DNA from: DASQZK01 sp963763215
GTDB taxonomy: Bacteria; Bacteroidota; Bacteroidia; Bacteroidales; GCA-2748055
DNA length: 64,000 nucleotides
Reading direction: 5' to 3'
NCBI GenBank assembly: GCA_963763215.1
Contig: CAVXNX010000015.1
Span: 1 to 64,000 of the forward strand
This document shows positions 45,062 to 53,852 of this stretch, in pieces. The notes beneath the pieces are model-generated. The model made no database searches. It was not told the DNA's origin and was given only the letters and a program-made list of their open reading frames with translations. Both the position numbers and the translations under genes were made by a program. How positions within the stretch are numbered: the stretch's first letter is position 1; every line of letters starts with the position of its first letter.

Positions 45062-45874
45062 TCAGCTTCGTTTCGTATGACTGTATTTGATGATGGCCAC
45101 AAAGACAATGCCCCCAACAGCGTTGCCTATGGTTGCCCAAAACTGGAAGTGCAGGTAATCGGCCAGGGTGATGCTTTTGCTGCTGAGCAAACCGGTGAAA
45201 ACCTCGATGGAACCGACAATGGAATGATGCAATCCCCCAAGGCCGATGAGCACGGTCACGATAATGATGATGAAAATCCGGCTGATGGTATCCTGTGAGG
45301 AGGCCACGAGCCACGACAGGATGCCCATCAGCCATCCTGCGCCGATGCTGCTTCCCAGGATGACGGGCCAGCTGTAATCAATCCTGCTCCTTGCCAGAAA
45401 GGTGAACGTTTCTTTGCTGATGGAATTCATGACCGGAGCAAAGTTTCCCACCACAAACGCGAAGACATATCCCCCAAGGAGATTGCCGGCATAAATGATC
45501 CCCCACAAAGCCAGCATGTCTTTGACGCCGACCGATTTGTTCAGCACCGGCAAAACGGCCAGTGTGGTATGCTCGGTGAAGAGTTCCGATCGCCCGATGG
45601 TCACAAAGATAAATCCGACAGGATAAGCCAGGGCCATCACCAACTGAAGATTCGGTGCGGACAGGACGCCCGAATACAGGTGATGAAGCATACCCATCAG
45701 GTAAACACTGAAACCGATCTCCAGCCCCGCGGAAAATGCCGATAAAAGGAGTCCCACCCTCGACCTGTTATACTCTCTCAATCCCAGTTCGATCTCCTCA
45801 CGCAAAATCTCGCCCTCAGTCTTTGGCTTTTGAATTTCTTCCCGTATGCCCGGCCTTTTCGCCTTCTTCTTCAT
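45062..45874 (-). CDS. formate/nitrite transporter (FNT) family channel
   Basis: From the Met at 45872-45874 (MKKKAKRPGIREEIQ) the protein has 270 residues. An N-terminal charged tail (KTEGEILREEIELGLREYNR) is followed by six hydrophobic segments. Visible FNT-type marks are ALAYPVGFIFVTIGRSELFTEHT, ALWGIIYAGNLLGGYVFAF and GLHHSIVGSIEVFTGLL, with FWATIGNAVGGIVFVAI near the end. The SELFTEHT segment replaces the usual lipid-side motif. Characterised relatives are pentameric formate or nitrite channels; this sub-branch (YfdC-like) has an unknown substrate. The start is after a long in-frame region to 46006 that is not well conserved. Confidence 0.85.
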   Translation of the reverse strand: MKKKAKRPGIREEIQKPKTEGEILREEIELGLREYNRSRVGLLLSAFSAGLEIGFSVYLMGMLHHLYSGVLSAPNLQLVMALAYPVGFIFVTIGRSELFTEHTTLAVLPVLNKSVGVKDMLALWGIIYAGNLLGGYVFAFVVGNFAPVMNSISKETFTFLARSRIDYSWPVILGSSIGAGWLMGILSWLVASSQDTISRIFIIIIVTVLIGLGGLHHSIVGSIEVFTGLLSSKSITLADYLHFQFWATIGNAVGGIVFVAIIKYSHTKRS

Positions 45875-46158
45875 ATTCCGGAATGGACCCATATTCCATG
45901 TTTTGAACATTCGCTCCAGGGTGTCTTCCTTTTTGACCCGTAAAAAGTAAAACCCGCAACAGGTCATTAAGGTTCCGTTGCATCCCGGTTTTCCTATACG
46001 GACCATTCAAACCGCGTCAGGGCTATCAGTCAATTGGAACTTGGGGCGGCCGGTTCAGATCAACGATGAATCCTGCCGTGTTAATAGGTTTCCGGTGATG
46101 AGGGCTTTCAACGACCCTGGCATGGTCTTTTCATCAAAAGGAATGACAGAGCAGTTTT

Positions 46159-46980
46159 TCACTGTTCAGGCCTTGTCCCGGGTAAAGGAACCGGCATGAC
46201 CGGCGTGTCCTTCAATCCTTTTTTGTCATACCGGATAAAAGCGGCACCGGGGCCGATGTAATAGGTGATGTAGGTCCCGAACCACATCCCGGTGTCGTGA
46301 AGGATGGGGGTGACCGTGAACCGCAGGTAATTGTTGCAGGTGCTGAGGTAAGGGGCGGTAAAATCGTCGAACCACAGCCGGCCGTAACCCAAGCCATTCA
46401 GGTCCGAATCAACAACCATGGCATTATCGGGAACGGCAGAGATCAGCTGTGTTTTCAGATCAATGGAAATCCTGTAATGACTTGTCTTGTTGCCGGTGAA
46501 CAACCCGACGATATACAACACAAGTTTACCTTCGGTGGAAAGGACCGTGTTTTTGATCACCCTGACGGAATAATAGGAATTGCGGGAACCATCGTTCCAG
46601 TGCTCAAGGATAGTGATGTAATCACCGATGAATCGGGCCGGATTGAAGAGGCAGCTGTCTTTGACATACACATGGGTAACCTCGGAGAAAAGTGGATCAC
46701 AGGTGCCTTCCGAAACCATGTAACGGTAATATCCGCAGGAATCCAGGCTGACCATGAGGCTGTCGGAGGCTTCACCCCTGATGTTCGTCCATGAATACTG
46801 GTCGCCTGAACCCTGCCAGTGAATCTGGCCCCTGTATCCGGCAGCCCTGAGCGTGAGGGTATCTTCCGCAAAATTCAATGTGTCCTTGTTCAGAACCGTC
46901 GTGTATTTCTCCTGGGCGGAGAGAAGGCCGCCGTGCAAACTGATGATGGCAGCGAATAAAAAGAGCTTTGGGTTTGTCAT
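46159..46980 (-). CDS. secreted protein, unknown, next to T9SS substrate
   Basis: From the Met at 46978-46980 (MTNPKLFLFAAIISLHGGLLSA) the protein has 273 residues with a signal peptide. The mature part is a beta-rich domain with paired cysteines (SLDSCGYYRYMVSEGTC, DSCLFNPARF). A more polar region follows, with YLSTCNNYLRF and IGPGAAFIRYDKKGL. It is not recognisable by family. The longer open frame extending to 47439 belongs to the other frame of its neighbour and is not real. It begins 10 bp after the stop of the T9SS type A gene, so they are likely one transcript. Confidence 0.65.
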   Translation of the reverse strand: MTNPKLFLFAAIISLHGGLLSAQEKYTTVLNKDTLNFAEDTLTLRAAGYRGQIHWQGSGDQYSWTNIRGEASDSLMVSLDSCGYYRYMVSEGTCDPLFSEVTHVYVKDSCLFNPARFIGDYITILEHWNDGSRNSYYSVRVIKNTVLSTEGKLVLYIVGLFTGNKTSHYRISIDLKTQLISAVPDNAMVVDSDLNGLGYGRLWFDDFTAPYLSTCNNYLRFTVTPILHDTGMWFGTYITYYIGPGAAFIRYDKKGLKDTPVMPVPLPGTRPEQ

Positions 46981-46990
46981 GGAAGAAACG

Positions 46991-47617
46991 TTAATAGAGG
47001 AATATTCGCCTGGAGAACGATTTTTCACCGGTGGTGATGATGAGGGTGTAGAGTCCGCGTCGGAGATGGTCCACCCGGAGGATATCTTCCCCCGCATACA
47101 CCGGTTTACGCATGACCTCCAGAACAATGGTCCCGGCTTCATCGACCACGGTGTACCTGGCTTCTTCCGGGGAAGAGCCGGGAGGAAAGGCGATCCGGAT
47201 GAGATCGTGAGCAGGGATGGGATAAATGGTGAATCCATCACCCTTCCCCGACCGGGTCTCTCTTCCATTAGGCTCCACATACACCACCTGGTGTGTCGAC
47301 ACGGAGCACCCGTTTCCATCGGTAACCAGAAGGGTAAATGTGGTGGTCTCGTAAACAATGGCTTCCGGGTGGAGGGCGAAGGTATTGTCGAGAAATTCCG
47401 CCGGTTGCCAAAGATAATGGTAGGTCCCGATGCCGCCACTCACCATATTGGGACTTCCCAGGATGACGCTTTCACCTGGCGGCACCGAAAGGTCATCAGG
47501 TTCAATGACTTCCAGCATGGGGGGTTGATCAACCGGAACGGTCAGGCTAACCTGACCGGACAGTTCGCACCCGGCCGACAGGAGAAGAAGAAGCAGAAAA
47601 AATGTTCTCATCTTCAT
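46991..47617 (-). CDS. secreted protein with Ig/PKD-like domain and T9SS type A sorting signal
   Basis: The 208-residue product has a signal peptide (MKMRTFFLLLLLLSAGCELSG). One Ig/SprB-like beta domain follows (about residues 30-115: VSGGIGTYHYLWQPAEFLD, TTTFTLLVTDGNGCSVSTHQ). The C-terminal region after residue 130 is a typical type A sorting domain: FTIYPIPAHDLIRIAF, then VVDEAGTIVLEVM, and GLYTLIITTGEKSFSRRIFLY. The signal is cut when the protein crosses the outer membrane through T9SS and it becomes surface-bound. It is a minimal T9SS cargo with a single small domain. Confidence 0.85.
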   Translation of the reverse strand: MKMRTFFLLLLLLSAGCELSGQVSLTVPVDQPPMLEVIEPDDLSVPPGESVILGSPNMVSGGIGTYHYLWQPAEFLDNTFALHPEAIVYETTTFTLLVTDGNGCSVSTHQVVYVEPNGRETRSGKGDGFTIYPIPAHDLIRIAFPPGSSPEEARYTVVDEAGTIVLEVMRKPVYAGEDILRVDHLRRGLYTLIITTGEKSFSRRIFLY

Positions 47618-47654
47618 GGTTTCATCGTTTTCGGGTGAAGGTGACGAAAGCCCT

Positions 47655-48067
47655 TAATTAGTGTCAGAAAGAAAACTCATGTTTTTTAGCCGTGCTTGAT
47701 AAGAAAACGTCAAGAGCAAGGCTTGCGATGACTGAAAAACAGGAGTTTACTATTCGTAAATGACTGTTTTGAAGTCGAGCATAACGCAGCTATTGGCGTT
47801 TTCTTGCAAGCACTAATTAGTGTTTGCACGAAAACTCGATGACCCTTCGGCTTCGCTCAGGGACAGGTGACTTCATTCAAGAGGGTGAACTTTTCGGATG
47901 GTGGTAAGGCAGGCAAAAGGTCCCTACGTATAAATTTAATATTCAGCGACTTTCGCAAGAAGGGCCTTTTGCCTGCCTTACCACCATCCGAAAAGTTCTT
48001 CGTTCATCGAATTGACTGGTCCCTGAGAAGCCGAAGGGTCATCGAGTTTTCTTTCTGACACTAATTA
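47655..48067. mobile_element. MITE-like non-coding element with perfect terminal inverted repeats
   Basis: The ends (47655-47678 and 48044-48067) are perfect 24-bp inverted repeats that start TAATTAGTGTCAGAAAG. A third copy of the motif, in direct orientation and with a different 7-base middle, is at 47815-47837. The second half (47815-48067) forms a long hairpin containing 34-bp perfect arms (47887-47920 and 47965-47998) and outer arms with CCCTTCGGCTT...AAGCCGAAGGG. No open frame codes for a transposase. Size (413 bp) and ends suggest a MITE-like or REP-type element. Confidence 0.65.
47690..47812. repeat. imperfect long hairpin inside the element
   Basis: The ends GTGCTTGATAAGAAAACGTCAA and its near complement TTGGCGTTTTCTTGCAAGCAC pair over about 20 bp. 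The middle (about 47731-47779) pairs imperfectly around a TATTC loop. The whole segment can fold as one hairpin of about 120 bases. Confidence 0.6.
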
Positions 48068-48344
48068 CGCATAAAACGGATCTTAAATCATGTATGTTCA
48101 AATCAGAGGATATGGAGGATTCCGGCGGATGCCAAATCACCAGCCAGGATCAAAGGCTGAATTTCCGATCTAAATTACAGTAAGAAAAGAACTTAATCAA
48201 GACATGTAAATGAAAAGAACAGGTTTCTGCAGCACCGGATTTCTGATTTACGGATTGCACCGGGAAGGCGTAACAACCCCGCTGGCGGAACAATTCGGAT
48301 GGCGTTTCGTCAACGGTGTTCACGGCCGGAGATACGTCCCGCTT

Positions 48345-51300
48345 TCAGTACCTGACCACTTTTCGCCTTACACCCCGCTGTCTGTCGGTGATGCGGACCA
48401 GGTAAATGCCCCGTTCACCAAGGTCAAAACTTACGGAACTCCGCCCGGTATTTTCGGTCCCTTTACCCTGGAATTTCTGCACGATTCGTCCGCGGGCATC
48501 ATAGACTTCGATGAGAAGATCCCGGGTAAGGGGTTCATTGAACTGTACTGTGATGCGGCCCGTTGTGGGATTGGGGAAGATTTTTACAAAGTCATCCAGC
48601 AGCGGCCTGACTCCGATCGGTTTCTCAATCCTGACGAGCACAACGTCATCTGTTTCACAGACCCCCCGTGTCACATGGACGGACCAGGAAAGCTCTCCGG
48701 GGTCATAGTCGCCGCCATTGATGATCAGGAAGGACCCCGTGGAGCCGTCATTCCACAGGTATTCGCAACCTTCGGGAAGCGGGCCGAGGATCAGGGTCTG
48801 ATCCTGTGTAATGGCCGTGTCCGGTCCGAGATCGACCACCGGCATTTCATCGATCCGGAGTAGGCCAGCTGCAGCCTCACTCTCGCATCCACCGGAAGAC
48901 TGGGTGGCATAAAACCGGTACACTCCCGGGCTGCTGTCGACCGGAACATAGTCGTTGCCGGAATCCACCAGGGTTGTCAGGCTTTCATCAGCATACCAGC
49001 GGATAAGGAGTCCTTCCGCATGCAGGCCCGGGACCGGGAGTCCTTCACATACCGCTACCGCGGAAGCGACGGGCGGTGAAGGGAGATCGCGGATCTCAAG
49101 GTGAACAGGCACCTTAGGGCTCTCGCACCCCCCTGATGTTTGGGAGGCATAAAACTGAAAGACGCCGGGGACCGTCATCCCGGATTCAAAAGTATTCCCC
49201 TCATGCACTGGGTTTATGAGGTCGGAGGCAACGTACCATCTTACCCCTTCACCTTCGACGTAGAGATCCGGCACGGGATCATACCGGCAAACAGATGTGT
49301 CCATCCCTTCCGGTGATGCCGGTGCAGAACGGATGATCAGGCTGGTGCCCCCTGCCGGACCTTCACATCCCTGGACGGTCTGGGTGACATACCAGGTATA
49401 GGTTCCCGGTTCTTCGATGACCGGTTGATAGGATTCACCGGAAAAGACCTTGTTTGAAAGAGCAGCATCTTCATACCATGTGATATGTTCACCGGACGCC
49501 CTCAGGGCCGGAATGGTATCGCCTTCGCACACACTTCCGTCTTCCACCTGAGGAGCTGGCGGTACGGGTTCGATTTGCAGAACCGCGATGGCCGGCGGGC
49601 TGGTGCATCCGTCTTTTTCCTGGGTGACAAAATAGCTATAGGTGCCCGCATCGGTATGCCCGGTGGCGAAGTGGGCCCCGGAACCTACCTGGAGCAAAAG
49701 CGATGCATCGCTATACCACAGGATATTTTCCCCCTTTGCTTCCAGGCCGGGAACGGGATTTCCCTCGCACACTGCAGTATCGCTGACCAACGGCGGGACC
49801 ACGGCCGGTTTGATGACCATGTTGATTTCCGAGGGAAGACTTTCGCAACCGGCTGACGATTGCGTCACGTACCAGGTATAGGTCCCCGGGGCGGACAACC
49901 CTGAAGTGTAATGGCCACCAGAATGAACCCATTCGGTAAGATCTTTGGTTTTATACCATCGAATGTCCTCTCCAACAGCAACAAGATCGGGCACCGGTAA
50001 TCCCTCACATACTGAGATATCCTCCACAAGGGGCAGATCGGGGACCTCCTTCAAGACAAGCTTTACGTCAGCGCGGTCGCTTTCACAACCGGCGATGGTT
50101 TGTGTTACGGCGTAATGATAGGTACCGGGAGAATTATCGGGTACCGGCAGATGGGTTCCGGAAAAGGTGTAGGCAGAATCATTCATGATGCATCGTACAG
50201 AAAATCCGTTATTTTCTTCGTCATCCCTGGAACTCCAGACCTTTGGATATACAGGTCCATATCTTAACGTCCTCGAATAACCCGAGGAATTCCAGAACGT
50301 GCCATAATCGTAGGCACTTACAAATTCACCATTTACGTCACGCTTCCCGGCAACAAGCGCATCAAACCCGGATCCGCCACCTCTTTTCAATAAAAGACCC
50401 TGGTTGGTTCCCCGCCAACCATAGACTGAGGCTTCCGCCTGATTCATCCCTAAGGTTATTTCAAGCTCCATCCAGTCCTTGTGTGAAGGAACTCTCCATC
50501 CATCAGGACAGATTCCCTGGCTGCCTTCCAGGGTAGAATAATTCATGAGTTCATCCCATTGGTAAAGACCATTAAAATTAACCTGGTACGATTCTTCATT
50601 GTTATAATGATATTTTTCAATGATGCCGTTATTGGTCTGGTCCAGTTTTCCATTGATCATCATTCCGATATCCAGATTCTCGCGCATCCACACCTGATTG
50701 CCGATCGTCAGGGTATTGTAGATTTTATTATCCCTTAAATCCCTGAAAGACGGGGGAATATCATCGAAGTACCATTTAACATTCTGACCGGAAGCATCCA
50801 GAATGGGACGTTCTCCTCCCAAACAGGTTTCCTGATCGGCGACCAGGGGAGGTTGAGGTTTTTCCCGAAGACTAAGGTGCACTGTGTCGGGAAGACTTTC
50901 ACATTCTTTTAACGTATTGGTAACATAGAAGGTATATTCCCCAACCGGGAATCCATCCAGAGGCAGATCATAATCCCATCTGATATAGGCTGAATCGTCC
51001 ATTAGGCATCGAACAGAGAACCCGTTGGTGTATTCATCGCCCCTTCCGGCATAGATCTGATCAAAAAAGCTGCTTAATGTACGAGTATAACCGTCTGATG
51101 TCCAAAATGTGGTATAGTAACCCTGATTTTCAAAAAATCCGGCTATGTTTCTTTTTCCGGAAAACAACGCGTTAAATCCAGAAGAACCTCCGCTTTGCAG
51201 TGCCAGGCCTTCGTTGTTGCCCCGAAATCCCAGCTTATTGGCTTCTTCCCTGCTCATGCCCAGGGTCATTTCCAGTTTTTTCCATTCTTCATTGGATGGC

Positions 51301-52295
51301 AAATGCCAGCCAAAAGGGCAGATATTCCAATCTTCGCCATATTGGATCATTTCCCGATATTGGTACAATGCCCCATAAATACTGCCATTTTCGGGATCAT
51401 TATTATAATAATATTTTTCAGCCCTTTGATTATCCGCTTGTTCTAAAGAGCCATCGATCATATGTCCCATATCCAAATTCTCGGCCATCCAGACCTGTTC
51501 ACCGATTGCGACAACATCATAATAACGGTTATATCTGGAATCGAATAACTTTTCCGGAACAAAAAAATCAGTACGCCACTTGATGTGGTTTCCGATTGCA
51601 TTCATAAATAATCCATCTTCAGCGCAAAAGGTTTTGTCCTCAGCATAAACGGGGGGTGGTGCAGGTTTCACAAGACAGGTAGAAAGGGAGGAACCACTTT
51701 CAATGGAATCAAGAGTCTGGGTGACATAATAGGTATGAAGGCCGGATTCAGTCGTCGTCGGAGAATAACTGTTCCCTTCATGGAGAATCACTGAATGTGC
51801 GGCATCATTGTACCACTTAATGTTTTGACCTTTTGCATAAAGGATAGCCGTTTCTCCCTGGCAAACCGTATCACCGGTGACTTCAGGTCTTTTTATTCCC
51901 TCCAGGATGGTCAATAAGACAGTCTTTGGAGAGCTTTCACATTCGCCAATAGTTTGCGTGACATAGTAATCATATATCCCGATTTCATATTTCCCTGTTG
52001 TATATGAATCACCTGAATAGATAAGATTTGTCAGATTATAATCGCTGTACCATCTAATATTCGTACCGGATGCACTCAGTTCGGGAACCGGCAGACGCTC
52101 TTTAACCGTTACATCCGCAGGCGAGCGGACGAGGGATAACTGACTCCAGGTTGCCATACGCATCCACCGCTCCGAAACACGGATTGGAATCGTCACCGTC
52201 GGGTTCAGCGGGCGAAGGAGGACAGTGCGGAGGTTTTGGACCGGCCCCCCAGCAATAGTATCCATCGCCGTCCTGATCGGTACAGGCGATGTCAC
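48345..52295 (-). CDS. C-terminal part of giant T9SS peptidase: Ig-like repeats, two FISUMP domains, type A sorting domain
   Basis: As sequenced this frame starts at 52295, but about its first 55 codons overlap the papain-like gene in the wrong frame. A single-base break near 52111-52140 joins the two. Sense begins PADVTVKERLPVPELSASG. Nine Ig-like repeats of about 75 residues follow, with the core CEGxPVPxL...WYxD...GTYxxYVTQT...GCES. Repeats 3 and 4 each carry an inserted FISUMP domain (at about 51000-51560 and 50170-50750; QVWMAENLDMG, QVWMRENLDIG, NGFSVRC). A divergent tenth domain and a type A sorting domain (KIFPNPTTGRITVQF... GIYLVRIT) end the protein, ending RRKVVRY. It should be a surface-exposed multi-domain protein. 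Confidence 0.85.
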   Translation of the reverse strand: MTSPVPIRTAMDTIAGGPVQNLRTVLLRPLNPTVTIPIRVSERWMRMATWSQLSLVRSPADVTVKERLPVPELSASGTNIRWYSDYNLTNLIYSGDSYTTGKYEIGIYDYYVTQTIGECESSPKTVLLTILEGIKRPEVTGDTVCQGETAILYAKGQNIKWYNDAAHSVILHEGNSYSPTTTESGLHTYYVTQTLDSIESGSSLSTCLVKPAPPPVYAEDKTFCAEDGLFMNAIGNHIKWRTDFFVPEKLFDSRYNRYYDVVAIGEQVWMAENLDMGHMIDGSLEQADNQRAEKYYYNNDPENGSIYGALYQYREMIQYGEDWNICPFGWHLPSNEEWKKLEMTLGMSREEANKLGFRGNNEGLALQSGGSSGFNALFSGKRNIAGFFENQGYYTTFWTSDGYTRTLSSFFDQIYAGRGDEYTNGFSVRCLMDDSAYIRWDYDLPLDGFPVGEYTFYVTNTLKECESLPDTVHLSLREKPQPPLVADQETCLGGERPILDASGQNVKWYFDDIPPSFRDLRDNKIYNTLTIGNQVWMRENLDIGMMINGKLDQTNNGIIEKYHYNNEESYQVNFNGLYQWDELMNYSTLEGSQGICPDGWRVPSHKDWMELEITLGMNQAEASVYGWRGTNQGLLLKRGGGSGFDALVAGKRDVNGEFVSAYDYGTFWNSSGYSRTLRYGPVYPKVWSSRDDEENNGFSVRCIMNDSAYTFSGTHLPVPDNSPGTYHYAVTQTIAGCESDRADVKLVLKEVPDLPLVEDISVCEGLPVPDLVAVGEDIRWYKTKDLTEWVHSGGHYTSGLSAPGTYTWYVTQSSAGCESLPSEINMVIKPAVVPPLVSDTAVCEGNPVPGLEAKGENILWYSDASLLLQVGSGAHFATGHTDAGTYSYFVTQEKDGCTSPPAIAVLQIEPVPPAPQVEDGSVCEGDTIPALRASGEHITWYEDAALSNKVFSGESYQPVIEEPGTYTWYVTQTVQGCEGPAGGTSLIIRSAPASPEGMDTSVCRYDPVPDLYVEGEGVRWYVASDLINPVHEGNTFESGMTVPGVFQFYASQTSGGCESPKVPVHLEIRDLPSPPVASAVAVCEGLPVPGLHAEGLLIRWYADESLTTLVDSGNDYVPVDSSPGVYRFYATQSSGGCESEAAAGLLRIDEMPVVDLGPDTAITQDQTLILGPLPEGCEYLWNDGSTGSFLIINGGDYDPGELSWSVHVTRGVCETDDVVLVRIEKPIGVRPLLDDFVKIFPNPTTGRITVQFNEPLTRDLLIEVYDARGRIVQKFQGKGTENTGRSSVSFDLGERGIYLVRITDRQRGVRRKVVRY

Positions 52296-53721
52296 GGGTG
52301 GAAAAGAGATTACTTCTTACATCGCCGCTCAGGCCGTAAGTTAAAAACAGATCAGAATTATTGGTGATCAGGTAGGCATAGCCCTGATCTCCCCACCATG
52401 TCCCCCATGAATTCTTAATCAACCAGGCTACTCTGCCGATCAGTGGGCTTTTGTTATCAATGATGATCCATTTACTCTCCTCACTGGTCCGGATATAAAC
52501 CTTATCGCCGGCAAAGATTTTTTTGTAACCCACCAGGGTGAGGGCATGGCTCCATGGGGCGACCCCAAGGGCAATAGGTCCTTTGACCAGCCATGATCTG
52601 AGTTCATCGTCGGAACATTCTGTCAGATACTGATAATTTCCGATATAAAATCTGTCTTCCGGTTCGTTGCATTTCAGATTGCATGATAAATCACTTGCGG
52701 AATAGGTAAAACAATTTTCAGTAACGATCCCGTTCATCTTGATATAATTCAATGCGACTCCTGTGTTGCCTCCTGCACAAGATCCCCATGAGGAACATGA
52801 AACCAGTTCCTGTTCAGAAATATCCGGATCGAGATGACGGTTGAAGAAAATATTTATTCTCGCTTCGGTAGCTCCAGCAGCCGCAAATGCCCAGCAGCTG
52901 CCACACATTCCCTGGTTCTTAACCGGGGTGACCCAGTTTTGTCCATGCCGGTCGCGCCAGTCAAATTCCTTCACAAAGAGCGGGGATCCGTCCACGGCCG
53001 AATCGCCGGTCCGATCATTGTCCGCCGTACTCTCCAATGCGCCGGGCATCACGTATATGCCCCCAACATAATAGTCGAATCCGTTCAGGTTGGGTAACCA
53101 GCCACCAAAGTAATCTTTCTTCTCCTGGTAGGTCATTTGTGAAAACGACGTTTCACCGGCCACCCAGGGTAGATTTTCCTTTTTTATATTCCGGTTGATC
53201 TTCTCTACACGTCCTGCAGACTGCCGTTGCAAAAGACCCGCCCTGGCCTGGACCGAAAAACCATCAGCCCGGCTGGTTTGGATATCCCTGAAGAAGAAAG
53301 TGGCATCAATGATCTGGATGATCATCTCCTCCGGGACGATGTTATTCAGGAGAGCTGTCTCCTCTCCTGTTGACACGATGGAAAAAGCATTCGTGTCAGC
53401 CAGCAGGGGATAGACTTCATAAACCAGGTATTCGTTGTTATTATGGTCTCTCAGGATCACCCTGACCAGACTGGAATCTGAATGCAGCTGAATATCGCCG
53501 GAAATAACCACCCCACTGACCGGACTGGCTGAGATAAAAGGTTTTCGTTGACTGTTCTCTGTAAATGTCTCATTGATCTCGATTCGCTGAGCAGGCTGTT
53601 TCTGAAGGCTGTAAACGCCAGCCTGAGGGTAAACGGGAACAAAAACGCAGGATAAGATCACCAGGAAAAGAACTTGGATTTTACCCTCAAGGACCAGCTC
53701 GATCAACGGGGTAGTTAACAT
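52102..53721 (-). CDS. N-terminal papain-like (C1A) peptidase, joined to the downstream repeat protein by a frameshift
   Basis: 539 residues as sequenced. A signal peptide (LVILSCVFVPVYPQAG) and a beta-rich N-terminal domain (70-150) precede a C1 domain. Catalytic Cys276 is in NQGMCGSCWAFAAAGATE, His392 in VAPWSHALTLVGYKK and Asn437 in WLIKNSWGTWWGDQGYAYL. After it DQDGDGYYCWGAGPKPPHCP and EPDGDDSNPCFGAVDAYGN form a calcium- or copper-binding type segment (MopE-like). The frame then stops at 52102 but resumes in the repeat protein, so the intact product would be about 1,790 residues. It should be secreted through T9SS and exposed at the surface. Confidence 0.9.
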   Translation of the reverse strand: MLTTPLIELVLEGKIQVLFLVILSCVFVPVYPQAGVYSLQKQPAQRIEINETFTENSQRKPFISASPVSGVVISGDIQLHSDSSLVRVILRDHNNNEYLVYEVYPLLADTNAFSIVSTGEETALLNNIVPEEMIIQIIDATFFFRDIQTSRADGFSVQARAGLLQRQSAGRVEKINRNIKKENLPWVAGETSFSQMTYQEKKDYFGGWLPNLNGFDYYVGGIYVMPGALESTADNDRTGDSAVDGSPLFVKEFDWRDRHGQNWVTPVKNQGMCGSCWAFAAAGATEARINIFFNRHLDPDISEQELVSCSSWGSCAGGNTGVALNYIKMNGIVTENCFTYSASDLSCNLKCNEPEDRFYIGNYQYLTECSDDELRSWLVKGPIALGVAPWSHALTLVGYKKIFAGDKVYIRTSEESKWIIIDNKSPLIGRVAWLIKNSWGTWWGDQGYAYLITNNSDLFLTYGLSGDVRSNLFSTRDIACTDQDGDGYYCWGAGPKPPHCPPSPAEPDGDDSNPCFGAVDAYGNLESVIPRPLACGCNG

Positions 53722-53852
53722 GTGGTTTATTTATGGTATGCCCAATTTACGAATTTAACCGCATTACAGGCAAGTCTTTACCCCCGACTTCATGTTAAAG
53801 TTCTGAAGAAAAGTGCCGGAAGGGTGAAACGGCAGGGGAAATTTGGATCTGA

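Larger units (their letters stand above)
47618..48344. other. 727-bp intergenic region with palindromic elements
   Basis: Non-coding. It separates two minus-strand genes with T9SS signals and holds a MITE-like element with 24-bp terminal inverted repeats and nested hairpins, listed separately. After 48068 I see nothing further recognisable up to the end of the peptidase reading frame. Confidence 0.6.

Noticed and set aside
48210..48863. A 217-residue plus-strand open frame
   Set aside because: It runs antisense to the T9SS tail of the giant peptidase and has no family resemblance.
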